64,000 nucleotides of DNA from Trebonia kvetii (GCF_007827045.1 NZ_RPFW01000003.1:992001-1056000); one strand, 5' to 3'; shown: positions 16,504-25,240, counted from the stretch's first letter. Numbers and translations are program-made. The notes: generated by a model from the letters alone, not told the origin.

Positions 16504-17217
16504 ATGACGACGATGAGTAATACGATGGTCACAACAAAGGTGCTCATCATCGAAGACGATCCAAACATCGTCGACCTCATCCGCTCCAACCTCGTCGTGC
16601 GGGGCTTCGCCACGGTCGTCTCCGCGGGCACCAAGGTGCTTGCGCTGCTCGAGGAGGAGCAGCCGGACATGGTGCTGCTCGACCTTATGCTGCCCGAGGC
16701 CGATGGCTTTGAGCTGTGCCGCCAGATCCGCGAGCGGTCACCCGTCGCGATCATCGTGGTGTCGGCCCGGGGCGGCGAGCGGGACAAGGTCACGGCGCTG
16801 AACATGGGCGCGGACGACTACATGACCAAGCCGTTCGGCATCGAGGAGCTGCTCGCCCGGATTCTCGCCACGCTGCGCAGGACCCGGCCGGCCGCCGAGG
16901 CCACCCTCGGCACGGCGCCGACGAGCATCACGGTCGGCGATCTGTGCATCGACTTGGCGGGCGAGCTGGTGCGGATCGCCGGGGCCGAGGTGCACCTTAC
17001 GCCCACCGAGTTCGCGCTGCTGCGCGAGCTCGCACTCAACAGGGGGAAGCTGCTGTCCCGCACTCACCTGCTGCGCCAGGTGTGGGGTCGCGCGTACGAG
17101 ACGGAGACCGAGTACGTCCGCGTCTACATCAGCCGGCTGCGGGCCAAGCTGGAGCCGCCGGGCAGCCGGCCGCTGATCATCACCCGGCAGGGGGCCGGCT
17201 ACCTAATTCCGGCGTAA
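16504..17217 (+). CDS. OmpR-family response regulator
   Basis: A 237-aa receiver plus winged-helix regulator. Acidic pocket EDDP at residues 17-20, phospho-acceptor Asp60 in VLLDLMLPEADG, Lys in MTKPFG. The C-terminal domain contains LTPTEFALLRELALNRGKLL and the YISRLRAKLE recognition helix. The long VTTMSN-type N-terminal extension is short of conserved residues; an internal start at MVTTK is possible, though GCGGAG precedes the ATG at 16504. Probably the partner of the NIT-domain kinase upstream and a candidate regulator of the binding-protein gene at 17493. Confidence 0.9.
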   Translation: MTTMSNTMVTTKVLIIEDDPNIVDLIRSNLVVRGFATVVSAGTKVLALLEEEQPDMVLLDLMLPEADGFELCRQIRERSPVAIIVVSARGGERDKVTALNMGADDYMTKPFGIEELLARILATLRRTRPAAEATLGTAPTSITVGDLCIDLAGELVRIAGAEVHLTPTEFALLRELALNRGKLLSRTHLLRQVWGRAYETETEYVRVYISRLRAKLEPPGSRPLIITRQGAGYLIPA

Positions 17218-17351
17218 CGGACTTGGCCGGCCGCGGTTGGCTCCCCGGATTCCGCCGACTGCGGACGGTCATGCCTGGCACTCCGGCCCAGTCGCGGGTA
17301 ACAATATGGCTTCTTACCGATCTCACAATCCATACAATTCAGGCGTAACGC

Positions 17352-17374
17352 CATTCATTAACAATTTTTTACGG
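17352..17374 (+). promoter_or_regulatory. 23-bp A/T-rich box upstream of the second binding-protein gene
   Basis: CATTCATTAAC, then AATTTTTTACGG, 120 nt before the ATG. It matches the box at 13235-13257 in front of a paralogous gene (21 of 23 by eye) and the core at 13983-14000. The gap 17218-17492 holds nothing else I can name. Confidence 0.6.
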
Positions 17375-17492
17375 GTTTGACCGCTTGATGTCCAGTCTCC
17401 GAAACATCTACGTTTCAACGCGTAAGGACACACGTGTTCAGCGGTGTCCTGCGTCGGTGTATCCGCTCGCATTGCGGCGAAAGGTGTATGGG

Positions 17493-18818
17493 ATGCTACT
17501 AGGCAACAGAAATAGGCCACTCTCCCGTTTGGGATGGGTGGCTGTGGCGGGGGTCGCTGCCCTGATGGCTGCGGGCTGCTCGTCGTCCACGTCGACCTCA
17601 TCGGCTCCGGCGACTTCGTCGGCTCCCGCGTCTTCGTCGGCCCCGGCGTCCTCCTCGGCCCCGGCCGCGGCCGGAGTTCCGAACGTGAGCGTCAGCGACT
17701 TCTCCGTTGACATCGCCGGGACGATGTCCAAGTTCAAGGACCTGGCCACGTCCGCCACCAAGGGCGCGAGCAGCCTGCAGATCGGGGTGATCCTGCCCGA
17801 CACCACGTCGTCGACCCGGTGGGTTGACTTCGACGCGCCGTACATCAAGCAGGCCTTCACTGCCGCCGGCTTCAGCTCGTCGCAGTTCCGCATCGACAAC
17901 GCCCAGGGCAGCGACACGACCGAACTGAGCGACGCGACCGCCGACATCAACCTCGGTGCCAAGGTCCTCATCATGTGCCCGCTCGATGGCCCGACTGGCG
18001 TCGCGATCGCCAAGCTCGCCTCGCAGAAGGGCGTGACCCTGATCAGCTACGACCGCGCCACCTTCGAGGGCTCGAAGACCTACTACGTCAGCTTCGACAA
18101 CGAGAAGGTCGGCGAGCTGATCGGTACCGGCTTCAACCAGTGCCTCGCCGACTGGAAGGTCGCCAGCCCCAAGGTCTACGTGCTGAACGGCGGCCAGGAC
18201 ACCGACCCCAACGCGATCTCCTTCGCCACCGGTTACAACAAGGTCGTCTTCGGCCAGGCGGCCAAGACGGTCGCCGCAGGCGCGAAGGGCACGGCTGGCG
18301 GCGCCACGCTCGTTGCCGAGAACTTCGCTCCGGGCTGGGACAACACCAAGGGTGGCACCATCTTCCAGCAGGCGTACACCGCCACCCCGTCGATCAACGC
18401 CACCATCGAGGCCAATGACGGTCTCGCCAACGCGGTGATCACCGACCTGAAGACCGCCGGTGTCAAGGCCAACACCGTCCCGACCACCGGACAGGACGCC
18501 ACGGCCCAGGGCATGGCCTGGGTCCTCCAGGGCTACCAGTGCGGCTCCGTCTACAAGGCCGTCTACAAGGAGGCGCAGGACGCGGTTGCCCTGAGCATCA
18601 TCCTGCTGGCCGGCCAGACGCCGCCCGCGGCCCTGCTGAACGGGACGACCGTCGACCCGGCCAACTCCAGCATCACCGAGCCGGCGTCGCTGATCACCCC
18701 GGTGTGGGTGAACAAGACCAACATGGAGTCGACCGTCGTCAAGGACGGCTTCGACACCGCCTCGGCCATCTGCGCCATCGCGGGTGCGAGCGCCTGCTCC
18801 GCGGCCGGGATCAAGTAA
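17493..18818 (+). CDS. Xylose-type sugar ABC substrate-binding lipoprotein
   Basis: A 441-aa type-1 periplasmic binding protein. ATG at 17493 is chosen for the AAAGGTG upstream and the signal peptide that follows (RLGWVAVAGVAALMAAGC with lipobox at Cys). A repetitive Ser/Ala/Pro linker (SAPASSSAPASSSAP pattern) separates the anchor from the domain. Shared blocks with the other two binding proteins are LPDTTSSTRWVDFDAPYIKQ, ISYDRATFEGSKTYYVSFDN and GQDATAQGMAWVLQGYQCG, plus the C-terminal Cys pair. It heads the gene group with the ATPase and permeases and is followed by a strong hairpin, fitting high binding-protein expression. Confidence 0.9.
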   Translation: MLLGNRNRPLSRLGWVAVAGVAALMAAGCSSSTSTSSAPATSSAPASSSAPASSSAPAAAGVPNVSVSDFSVDIAGTMSKFKDLATSATKGASSLQIGVILPDTTSSTRWVDFDAPYIKQAFTAAGFSSSQFRIDNAQGSDTTELSDATADINLGAKVLIMCPLDGPTGVAIAKLASQKGVTLISYDRATFEGSKTYYVSFDNEKVGELIGTGFNQCLADWKVASPKVYVLNGGQDTDPNAISFATGYNKVVFGQAAKTVAAGAKGTAGGATLVAENFAPGWDNTKGGTIFQQAYTATPSINATIEANDGLANAVITDLKTAGVKANTVPTTGQDATAQGMAWVLQGYQCGSVYKAVYKEAQDAVALSIILLAGQTPPAALLNGTTVDPANSSITEPASLITPVWVNKTNMESTVVKDGFDTASAICAIAGASACSAAGIK

Positions 18819-18837
18819 TCACAGTAAACATCTGACC

Positions 18838-18878
18838 GGGGTTGGCGGGCCCGCCATTGCGGCGGGCCCGCCAGCCCC
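18838..18878 (+). terminator. Strong intercistronic hairpin
   Basis: An 18-bp stem (18838-18855 with 18861-18878, 5-nt loop ATTGC, one G-T wobble) built on GGCGGGCCCGCC. No U-tract. It separates the binding-protein gene from the ATPase gene and probably works as an attenuator or 3' stabiliser. Confidence 0.75.
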
Positions 18879-18936
18879 GCCACGATGAGATGGCTATGCA
18901 GACCAACCTGGGCAAAGCTACTGACGGGTACTAAAG

Positions 18937-19761
18937 ATGACAGAAGTGAACGGAGCCCCGGAAGGCGCGAGCCGCGGCGGGGACGGGGCGGAACCCCTGC
19001 TGAAGCTGCGGGGCATCGACAAGCACTTCGGGCCGGTGCAGGCGCTCTACGGGGTCAACCTTGACCTGCCCGCGGGCCAGGTGACTGGCCTGTGCGGTGA
19101 CAACGGCGCGGGGAAGTCGGTGCTCACCCGCTGCATCGCGGGCGCCCACCAGCCGGACCATGGCGAGATCTTCTTCGAGGGGAAGCCGGTACACATCCGG
19201 AGCACCAGGGACGCCTCCGCGCTTGGGGTCGAGACCGTCTACCAGGACCTGGCGCTCGCCGACAACCTGGACATCGTCCAGAACATGTTCCTGGGCAGGG
19301 AGCGGCTGCGCTACGGCCTGCTCGACGAGGACTCGATGGAGCTGCAGGCGGCCGAGACCCTGAGCACCTTGCGGGTGACCACGGTGCGCTCCATCCGGCA
19401 GCCAGTGGCCTCGCTCTCCGGCGGCCAGCGGCAGTCGGTGGCGGTTGCCAAGGCGGTGATGTGGAACTCCAAGCTGGTGCTGCTTGACGAGCCCACCGCC
19501 GCCCTCGGCGTGGTGCAGACCCGGTCAGTGCTTGACCTGATCAGGCGGCTCCGCGACCACGGTCTTGCGGTGATGGTCATCTCCCACAACCTCAACGACG
19601 TCTTCGAGGTCGCGGACCGGATCGCGGTGCTGTACCTGGGGCGGATGGTGGCCGAAGGGCCGGCATCGGACTTCGACCGGCAGAGCGTGGTGGAGTACAT
19701 GACGACCGGTGCCGCCAACGGGCGGCCGCACGAGCCTGCCGCCGCTAGTGGCAAGGGCTGA
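18937..19761 (+). CDS. Sugar ABC transporter ATPase, single-domain
   Basis: A 274-aa nucleotide-binding subunit. Walker A is GDNGAGKSVLTRC, the signature LSGGQRQSV, Walker B KLVLLDEPTAALG, and the switch His is in VISHNLNDV. XylG/RbsA-type ATPases normally carry two ABC cassettes (about 500 aa); this has one, like FrcA-type systems, so it must dimerise. It is the only ATPase in the cluster and so probably serves all three permeases and three binding proteins, an inference from gene content. Confidence 0.9.
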   Translation: MTEVNGAPEGASRGGDGAEPLLKLRGIDKHFGPVQALYGVNLDLPAGQVTGLCGDNGAGKSVLTRCIAGAHQPDHGEIFFEGKPVHIRSTRDASALGVETVYQDLALADNLDIVQNMFLGRERLRYGLLDEDSMELQAAETLSTLRVTTVRSIRQPVASLSGGQRQSVAVAKAVMWNSKLVLLDEPTAALGVVQTRSVLDLIRRLRDHGLAVMVISHNLNDVFEVADRIAVLYLGRMVAEGPASDFDRQSVVEYMTTGAANGRPHEPAAASGKG

Positions 19762-21148
19762 GATCGATGGCCAGAATCGAGAAGCGCCCGTGACCGCGGA
19801 CCCGGGCGAGACCCCGGCAGGGAAGGCGGGCGCCGGGACGACCGACCTGACCCTTGACGCCACGGTGGCCGCGGCCGACGTCCCGCCCGAGATCCTCGCG
19901 CAGTCGCTTGGCCAGTACATGCGGGCCTCGTGGCTCCGGATCCGCAGCGGTAACAGCGGTATCCTGCCCGTGCTGCTGGCCATCGTGATCGTCGCCGTCG
20001 TCTTCGAGATCATCACGCCCGAGCACGCCTACCTGCGGCCGAGCAACCTCGTCTACATCTTCGGGCTGAGCACCGTGTACATGGTGCTGGCGATTGCCGA
20101 GACGATTGTCCTGCTCCTCGCGGAGGTCGACCTGTCCGTCGGCGCGGTCGCGCTCATCGGCGGGGTGATCGCCTTCAAGCTGGTACAGCAGCCCGGGCCT
20201 GACTGGCCGTGGTGGGCGGCGCTGCTTGCCGCGCTCGTCATCTGCGGCGGGATCGGCGCCCTGCAGGGAGCGCTGGTCGCGCTGCTGCGAATCCCGTCCT
20301 TCGTGGTGACCCTGGCCGGGTTCCTGCTCTTCTCCGGAATCCTCATCGTCATCCTCGGCGGTGCCGACTCCACGGTGAGCCTCGACACCTCGATACCCAA
20401 CCAGAACATCATCTACGACATGGTTCAGGGGCTCATCCCTCCCGGCTTCGGCTGGGCAATCCTGTCGACGGTGGTCGTGGTCGCCGGCATCGTCCAGCTG
20501 CTGCGCACGTTCTCGCGCCGGCGACGGGGCCTGACAGCTCCGCCGCTGGCACTGATCGGGATCAGGATCGCGCTGCTGGCGATCGTCGGGGCGGCAGTGG
20601 TGATCATCTGCTCCGTCAACCGCGGCAGCTCACTGAAGTCGGTCACCGGGATCCCGTGGGTGATTCCGATCGTGCTGGTTGTGCTCGGCGCCTGGACGCT
20701 GGTTCTCCAGCGGACCCGCTACGGCCGCTACATCTACGCGATCGGCGGCAACCCGGAAGCCGCTCGCCGCGCGGGCGTCAGCCTCCCCTTCATCCGGATC
20801 TGGGCGTTCGCGCTGTGCTCGGCGACCGCGGCACTCGGCGGCATCCTGCTCGGGTCGTTTTTCTTGGGTCAGTACAGCTCCAACATCGCCGACCCCGGCC
20901 AGCTCGTCCTGTACACCGTCGCCGCCGCGGTTATCGGCGGTGTCAGCCTCTTCGGCGGCCGGGGCAAGGCCATCCACGGCGTTCTCGGCGGCCTCCTCAT
21001 TGGCGGTATCGCCTACGGCGTGACCCTGCTCACCCTTGGGTCACTGTCCACGCCGTTGCAGTACATCCTGCCGGGTGGCGTGCTCCTCATCGCGGTGCTG
21101 ATTGACGTATCGTCACGGCGCGGGAGCGGGGGCGTGACCCGTGTCTGA
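19748..21148 (+). CDS. Sugar ABC transporter permease, XylH type (permease 1)
   Basis: A roughly 466-aa permease if it starts at GTG 19748, overlapping the ATPase by 14 nt; GTG 19790 (VTADPGE) is an equally possible start. A soluble N-terminal stretch (TLDATVAAADVPPEILAQSL) precedes about ten membrane helices. Conserved permease blocks are LLLAEVDLSVGAVALIGG, RIPSFVVTLAGFLLFSGI, RYIYAIGGNPEAARRAGV and IGGVSLFGGRGKAIHGVLGG. The 8-nt overlap with the next permease implies coupling. The N-terminal extension is shared with permease 2, showing gene duplication. Confidence 0.88.
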   Translation: MARAEIDGQNREAPVTADPGETPAGKAGAGTTDLTLDATVAAADVPPEILAQSLGQYMRASWLRIRSGNSGILPVLLAIVIVAVVFEIITPEHAYLRPSNLVYIFGLSTVYMVLAIAETIVLLLAEVDLSVGAVALIGGVIAFKLVQQPGPDWPWWAALLAALVICGGIGALQGALVALLRIPSFVVTLAGFLLFSGILIVILGGADSTVSLDTSIPNQNIIYDMVQGLIPPGFGWAILSTVVVVAGIVQLLRTFSRRRRGLTAPPLALIGIRIALLAIVGAAVVIICSVNRGSSLKSVTGIPWVIPIVLVVLGAWTLVLQRTRYGRYIYAIGGNPEAARRAGVSLPFIRIWAFALCSATAALGGILLGSFFLGQYSSNIADPGQLVLYTVAAAVIGGVSLFGGRGKAIHGVLGGLLIGGIAYGVTLLTLGSLSTPLQYILPGGVLLIAVLIDVSSRRGSGGVTRV

Positions 21149-22514
21149 CCAGATGCGAGGGACAAGCAATGAGGAAGTGCCCGTGACCGCGGACCCAGGC
21201 AAGCCCCCAGCCGGGACGGCGGGTGCCGGGACGGCCGACCTGACACTCGACGCCACGGTCGCCGCCGCCGAGGTCCCGCCCGAGCTCATCGCCCAGTCGC
21301 TTGGCGAGTACGTGCGGGCCTCGTGGGCCCGGGTACGCGCCGGCAACAGCGGCGTCCTGCCGGTGATCCTGGGCCTGGTGGTGGTCGCCGTCGGCTTCCA
21401 GATCGCGAATTCGAAGTTCCTGTCGGCGCTGAACCTGGTCAACCTCTTCGAGCAGAGCACCGTGTACATGCTGCTGGCGATGGCCGAGATCTTCGTCCTG
21501 CTGCTGGGAGAGATCGACCTGTCCGTCGGCCTGGTCATGGGGCTCGGCAGCGTCGTGGTCGCCGAGCTCGTGCAGCCGACCGGCGCGAACTGGCCGTGGT
21601 GGGCGGCGATCATCGCGACGTTGCTCGCCTGCGCCGCGGTCGGCGCCATCCAGGGCACGCTGGTCGCCCGGCTGAAGATGCCGTCGTTCATCGTCACGCT
21701 CGGCGGGCTGCTGATCCTGGAGGGCGTGGCGATCATCGTCCTCGGCGGGTCGCTCGTCGGCATCGGCAACGGCGGGTTCGTCAACGAGGTCTACCTCTAC
21801 AACATCTTCTGGGGAACGTTCAGACCGGTGGTCGGCTGGATCTTGCTGGTCGTGCTGGTCGGAATCGCGGGCACCGGGCTCTGGCTGCAGGACCTTCGCA
21901 AGCGCCGACGCGGCCTGGAGACCGCGCCGCGCAGCCTTGTCGCGGCGAAGATCGTCCTGATGGCGGTCGCGGGGGCTGCGGTGGTCGCCATCTGCAACGT
22001 GAACCGGGCCCACTCCGGGACGATCGAGGGAGTTCCCTTCATCCTCCCGATCGTCCTTGTCGTGCTCATCGCCTCGACGGCCCTGCTGCAGCGAACCCGC
22101 TTCGGCCGCTACGTGTATGCAATCGGCGGCAACGCGGAGGCGGCGCGGCGCGCCGGCGTCCGCCTGGCCTCGGTCCGCATCTGGTGCTTCGTCCTGGCGG
22201 GGCTGATCTCCGGGATCGCGGGCATACTGTTCGCCTCGTGGCAGGTGTCGCTGACCACCAACATCATCAAGGCCTCCAACAGCTACGTGCTGCTCGCGGT
22301 GGCGGCGGCGGTCATCGGCGGCACCAGCCTGTTCGGCGGCCGGGGCAAGACCATCCACGGCGTCCTTGGCGGCCTCGTCATCGGCGGCATCTACAACGGC
22401 CTCTACCTGCTTGGCGTGTCGAGCCAGTGGATTGACGTCGTGGTAGCAGGTGTCCTGCTCGCGGCGGCGCTCATCGATGTCCTCTCCCGCCGGGGCGCGC
22501 CTGGCAGGGCATGA
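21141..22514 (+). CDS. Sugar ABC transporter permease, XylH type (permease 2)
   Basis: A 457-aa paralogue of permease 1, starting GTG at 21141 inside the stop region of that gene (ATG 21153 is an alternative). It shares the N-terminal segment VTADPGKPPAGTAGAGTADL and the membrane blocks LLLGEIDLSVGLVMGLGS, KMPSFIVTLGGLLILEG, RYVYAIGGNAEAARRAGV and IGGTSLFGGRGKTIHGVLGG. Whether permeases 1 and 2 form a heterodimer or separate transporters cannot be told from sequence. A 13-bp hairpin follows. Confidence 0.9.
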   Translation: MSDQMRGTSNEEVPVTADPGKPPAGTAGAGTADLTLDATVAAAEVPPELIAQSLGEYVRASWARVRAGNSGVLPVILGLVVVAVGFQIANSKFLSALNLVNLFEQSTVYMLLAMAEIFVLLLGEIDLSVGLVMGLGSVVVAELVQPTGANWPWWAAIIATLLACAAVGAIQGTLVARLKMPSFIVTLGGLLILEGVAIIVLGGSLVGIGNGGFVNEVYLYNIFWGTFRPVVGWILLVVLVGIAGTGLWLQDLRKRRRGLETAPRSLVAAKIVLMAVAGAAVVAICNVNRAHSGTIEGVPFILPIVLVVLIASTALLQRTRFGRYVYAIGGNAEAARRAGVRLASVRIWCFVLAGLISGIAGILFASWQVSLTTNIIKASNSYVLLAVAAAVIGGTSLFGGRGKTIHGVLGGLVIGGIYNGLYLLGVSSQWIDVVVAGVLLAAALIDVLSRRGAPGRA

Positions 22515-22527
22515 CCCGGGCCGCGGT

Positions 22528-22565
22528 GCTAGCGCGCCGGTGATGGCTGCGGCCGGCGCGCTAGC
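22528..22565 (+). terminator. Intercistronic hairpin after permease 2
   Basis: A perfect 13-bp inverted repeat (GCTAGCGCGCCGG, 12-nt loop, CCGGCGCGCTAGC). No U-tract. It precedes the third binding-protein gene by about 60 nt. Confidence 0.65.
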
Positions 22566-22627
22566 GACCACGTGGCCCGCTGTCATCGTGGCTGCCAGGC
22601 GCGGAAAAGTGAAAAGCGAGGAAGTTC

Positions 22628-23857
22628 TTGTCTTCCCTTAGGAAAAGAGCAGGCCTGACAGCGGCGGGCGTTACTGCCGCGCTGCTGATCGCGGCCTGCA
22701 GCCCGGGCGCCGGCTCCACCTCGGCGCCGGCGGCTACGAGCTCGGCAGCTTCAAGCTCGGGCGCCGGCGCACAGTCCCTGACTGTCAGTGACATTGGCCC
22801 CTCGTTCCGCGCCCTGAAGCCCCTCGCCTCCCTCGCCCCGGAGGGCAGGGGCAATGTGGCGGTGATCCTGCCGGACACCACGTCGTCCACCCGGTGGGTT
22901 GAATTCGACGCGCCGTACCTGAAGGCCGCCTTCGCGGCCGCCGGGCTGCCGCCGGCGAACCTCATCGTGCAGAACGCGCTCGGCAGCGACGCCACCCAGG
23001 TGAGCATGGCGCAGTCGGATATCACCCAGGGCGCGACCGTCCTGATCATCTGCCCGCTCGACTCGGGCACGGGTGCGCACATTGAGCAGCTCGCCAAGGC
23101 GGCCGGTGTCTTGGTCATCGACTACGACCGGCTGACTCTCGGCGGCACCCGGGGCTACTACGTCAGCTTCGACAACGTGCGAGTCGGCACGGTCATGGGC
23201 GGCGGCTTCACTGCCTGCGTCAAGGCCTGGCACGTCAAGGACCCGAACGTCATCGTGATGCAGGGCGCGCCGACCGACAACAACGCGACCCTGTTCGCGC
23301 AGGGATACCTGGGCGTGCTGAACCCGCTGTTCAAGGCCGGCACGTACAAGGACATCAGCAATCCGCCTGGCTCATGGGACCCGCCGACGTCGCTGAGTGA
23401 GTTCCAGCAGCAGTCCACCGCGCACAAGAACATCAACGCGGCGCTGATCCCGAACGACGCGAACGCCGCGGCCATCATCCACTACTTGCAGGGCCAGGGC
23501 GTCAAGCCGCAGACCTTCCCGACCACGGGGCAGGACGCCTCGCTGGCCGGCCTGCAGAACATCCTGGCCGGCTACCAGTGCGGCACGGTCTACAAGCCGA
23601 TCTACCTGGAGGCAGGGGCCACCGCCGCGCTCGCGATGTACCTGCGTGCCGGCAAGAGCCCGCCGTCCTCGCTGGTCAGCGGCTCGGTCATGGACACCAT
23701 CGCCAAGGTTTCCATCCCGTCCGTGCTGGCCACCCCGGAGTGGGTCAACACGGCGAACATGAATGACACGGTGATCAAGGACAAGTTCGTCCCGGTCTCC
23801 CAGCTCTGCACCGGCCAGTACGCGTCCGCGTGCCAGGCCGCCGGGATCTCCGGATAA
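22628..23857 (+). CDS. Xylose-type sugar ABC substrate-binding lipoprotein (third copy)
   Basis: A 409-aa binding protein with TTG start at 22628 (GCGAGGAAG 5-13 nt upstream). Lipobox LLIAAC; linker rich in Ser/Ala/Gly. It is very similar along its full length to the product of 11846-13075, sharing the segments SDIGPSF, LPDTTSSTRWVEFDAPYLKA, YDRLTLGGTRGYYVSFDN and AYWV-type C-terminal region with SQLCTGQYASACQAAGISG. The A/T-rich box seen before the other two binding-protein genes is not found here; the leader is the hairpin region. It is followed by a third permease. Confidence 0.9.
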   Translation: MSSLRKRAGLTAAGVTAALLIAACSPGAGSTSAPAATSSAASSSGAGAQSLTVSDIGPSFRALKPLASLAPEGRGNVAVILPDTTSSTRWVEFDAPYLKAAFAAAGLPPANLIVQNALGSDATQVSMAQSDITQGATVLIICPLDSGTGAHIEQLAKAAGVLVIDYDRLTLGGTRGYYVSFDNVRVGTVMGGGFTACVKAWHVKDPNVIVMQGAPTDNNATLFAQGYLGVLNPLFKAGTYKDISNPPGSWDPPTSLSEFQQQSTAHKNINAALIPNDANAAAIIHYLQGQGVKPQTFPTTGQDASLAGLQNILAGYQCGTVYKPIYLEAGATAALAMYLRAGKSPPSSLVSGSVMDTIAKVSIPSVLATPEWVNTANMNDTVIKDKFVPVSQLCTGQYASACQAAGISG

Positions 23858-23861
23858 CGAG

Positions 23862-23927
23862 ATGACCGCGGACAACACACCCGTGCAGGCGCAGCAGCCT
23901 CTGTCGGTACCCGAGGAGCTGAGCTGA
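23862..23927 (+). CDS. Possible 21-codon ORF ahead of permease 3
   Basis: ATG at 23862 opens a 21-codon frame (MTADNTPVQAQQPLSVPEEL, then S) whose TGA touches the ATG of permease 3. Its start resembles the N-terminal VTADPG and PPEL segments of permeases 1 and 2. It may be a detached relic of that N-terminal extension or a coupled leader peptide. No direct evidence that it is translated. Confidence 0.3.
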   Translation: MTADNTPVQAQQPLSVPEELS

Positions 23928-25205
23928 ATGGCCGACCTGAAGTCTCCGCACGATGACATCATCGACACGACCCAGGCGGCTACCTCCGGCGAACTGCTCG
24001 CCGGCTCCACCGGCGACTACGTTCGCATCTGGGCGAAGCGGATCAGGAACGGGGAGAGCGGCGCCCTGCCCGTCGTCGTCGGCCTGATCGTGATCGTCAT
24101 TTTCTTCTGGTTCAAGAGCCCGGCGTTCATGACGCCGCCCAACCTGGTCAACCTGATGACGCAGTCCGCGTTCATCATCACGCTCGGCATGGCAGAGATC
24201 TTCGTGCTGCTGCTCGGCGACATCGACCTCGCCGCCGGGTTCACCGCGGCCTGCGCCGCGGTGATCTCGCTGTGGATGCTCGCGCTCGGTGACCCGTGGT
24301 GGATCTCGGTCCTCGTGGGCCTGGTCACGGCCGCCGCCTACGGGGCCTTGCAGGGGACCATCACCGCCCGGCTCGGGCTGCCGTCGTTCGTGGTCACCCT
24401 GGCCGGCCAGCTCGGCCTGTCCGGCCTGCTGCTGTTCCTCGTCAACCAGACCGGCAGCATCGGAACCGGCGGCGTGATCACCCTGCACGACCCGGTGATC
24501 AACGCGATCGAGGGCAGCCAGCTCAGCGAGAGCTGGACGTGGATCGTCATGATCGTGATCGCGGTGCTCGGCGCGCTCGGGCTCTTCGTCGGTGACTTCC
24601 GCCGCAGGAGCAGCGGGCTTGTCGCGCCGCCGGTGTCCATCACGGTGCTGAAGATGCTGGCGATCGTCGTCGCGTGCCTGCTCGTCGCGTACGTCGCGGA
24701 CCTGAACCGGGGCCGCATCATCGCCATCGAGGGCATGCCGTGGGCGGTGCTGGTCGTGCTGGCGATCCTGGTGGTGTGGAACGTGCTGCTCGGCCGGACC
24801 CGATTCGGCCGGTACGTCTACGCGATCGGCGGCAACGCGGAGGCGGCCAGGCGAGCCGGCATCAACGTCAGCCGTGTCCGCACGATGGCGTTCACGATGT
24901 GCGGCCTGACGGCGGGCATGACCGGCATCATCTACGCCTCGTACCTGGGCTCGATCTCGACCAGCGTCAACGGCGGGCAGAACGTGCTCAACGCGGTCGC
25001 CGCGGCGGTCATCGGCGGCACCAGCCTCTTCGGCGGGCGCGGCAAGATGATCCACGCGGTCCTCGGCGGCCTGGTGGTCGGCGTCATCTACAACGGACTC
25101 GAACTGCTCGGCCTGTCCGCGTCGGCACAGCTGATGTGGACCGCGCTCGTGCTGCTCGCCGCGGTGATCGTCGACCGGCTCACCCGCCAGGGGCGGGCGA
25201 CCTGA
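23928..25205 (+). CDS. Sugar ABC transporter permease, XylH type (permease 3)
   Basis: A 425-aa permease with ATG at 23928 and GAGGAG upstream. Conserved blocks: LLLGDIDLAAGFTAACAA, GLPSFVVTLAGQLGLSGL, RYVYAIGGNAEAARRAGI and IGGTSLFGGRGKMIHAVLGG. Its N-terminus lacks the VTADPG stretch of permeases 1 and 2; a similar peptide is encoded by the small ORF just before it. The acidic-Ala substitution in DLAAG (DLSVG in the sister proteins) may reflect a different pairing. It ends the transporter cluster. Confidence 0.9.
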   Translation: MADLKSPHDDIIDTTQAATSGELLAGSTGDYVRIWAKRIRNGESGALPVVVGLIVIVIFFWFKSPAFMTPPNLVNLMTQSAFIITLGMAEIFVLLLGDIDLAAGFTAACAAVISLWMLALGDPWWISVLVGLVTAAAYGALQGTITARLGLPSFVVTLAGQLGLSGLLLFLVNQTGSIGTGGVITLHDPVINAIEGSQLSESWTWIVMIVIAVLGALGLFVGDFRRRSSGLVAPPVSITVLKMLAIVVACLLVAYVADLNRGRIIAIEGMPWAVLVVLAILVVWNVLLGRTRFGRYVYAIGGNAEAARRAGINVSRVRTMAFTMCGLTAGMTGIIYASYLGSISTSVNGGQNVLNAVAAAVIGGTSLFGGRGKMIHAVLGGLVVGVIYNGLELLGLSASAQLMWTALVLLAAVIVDRLTRQGRAT

Positions 25206-25240
25206 CGGCCCGCGACGCCCGGGATTAGGCTCTGCGTGAC

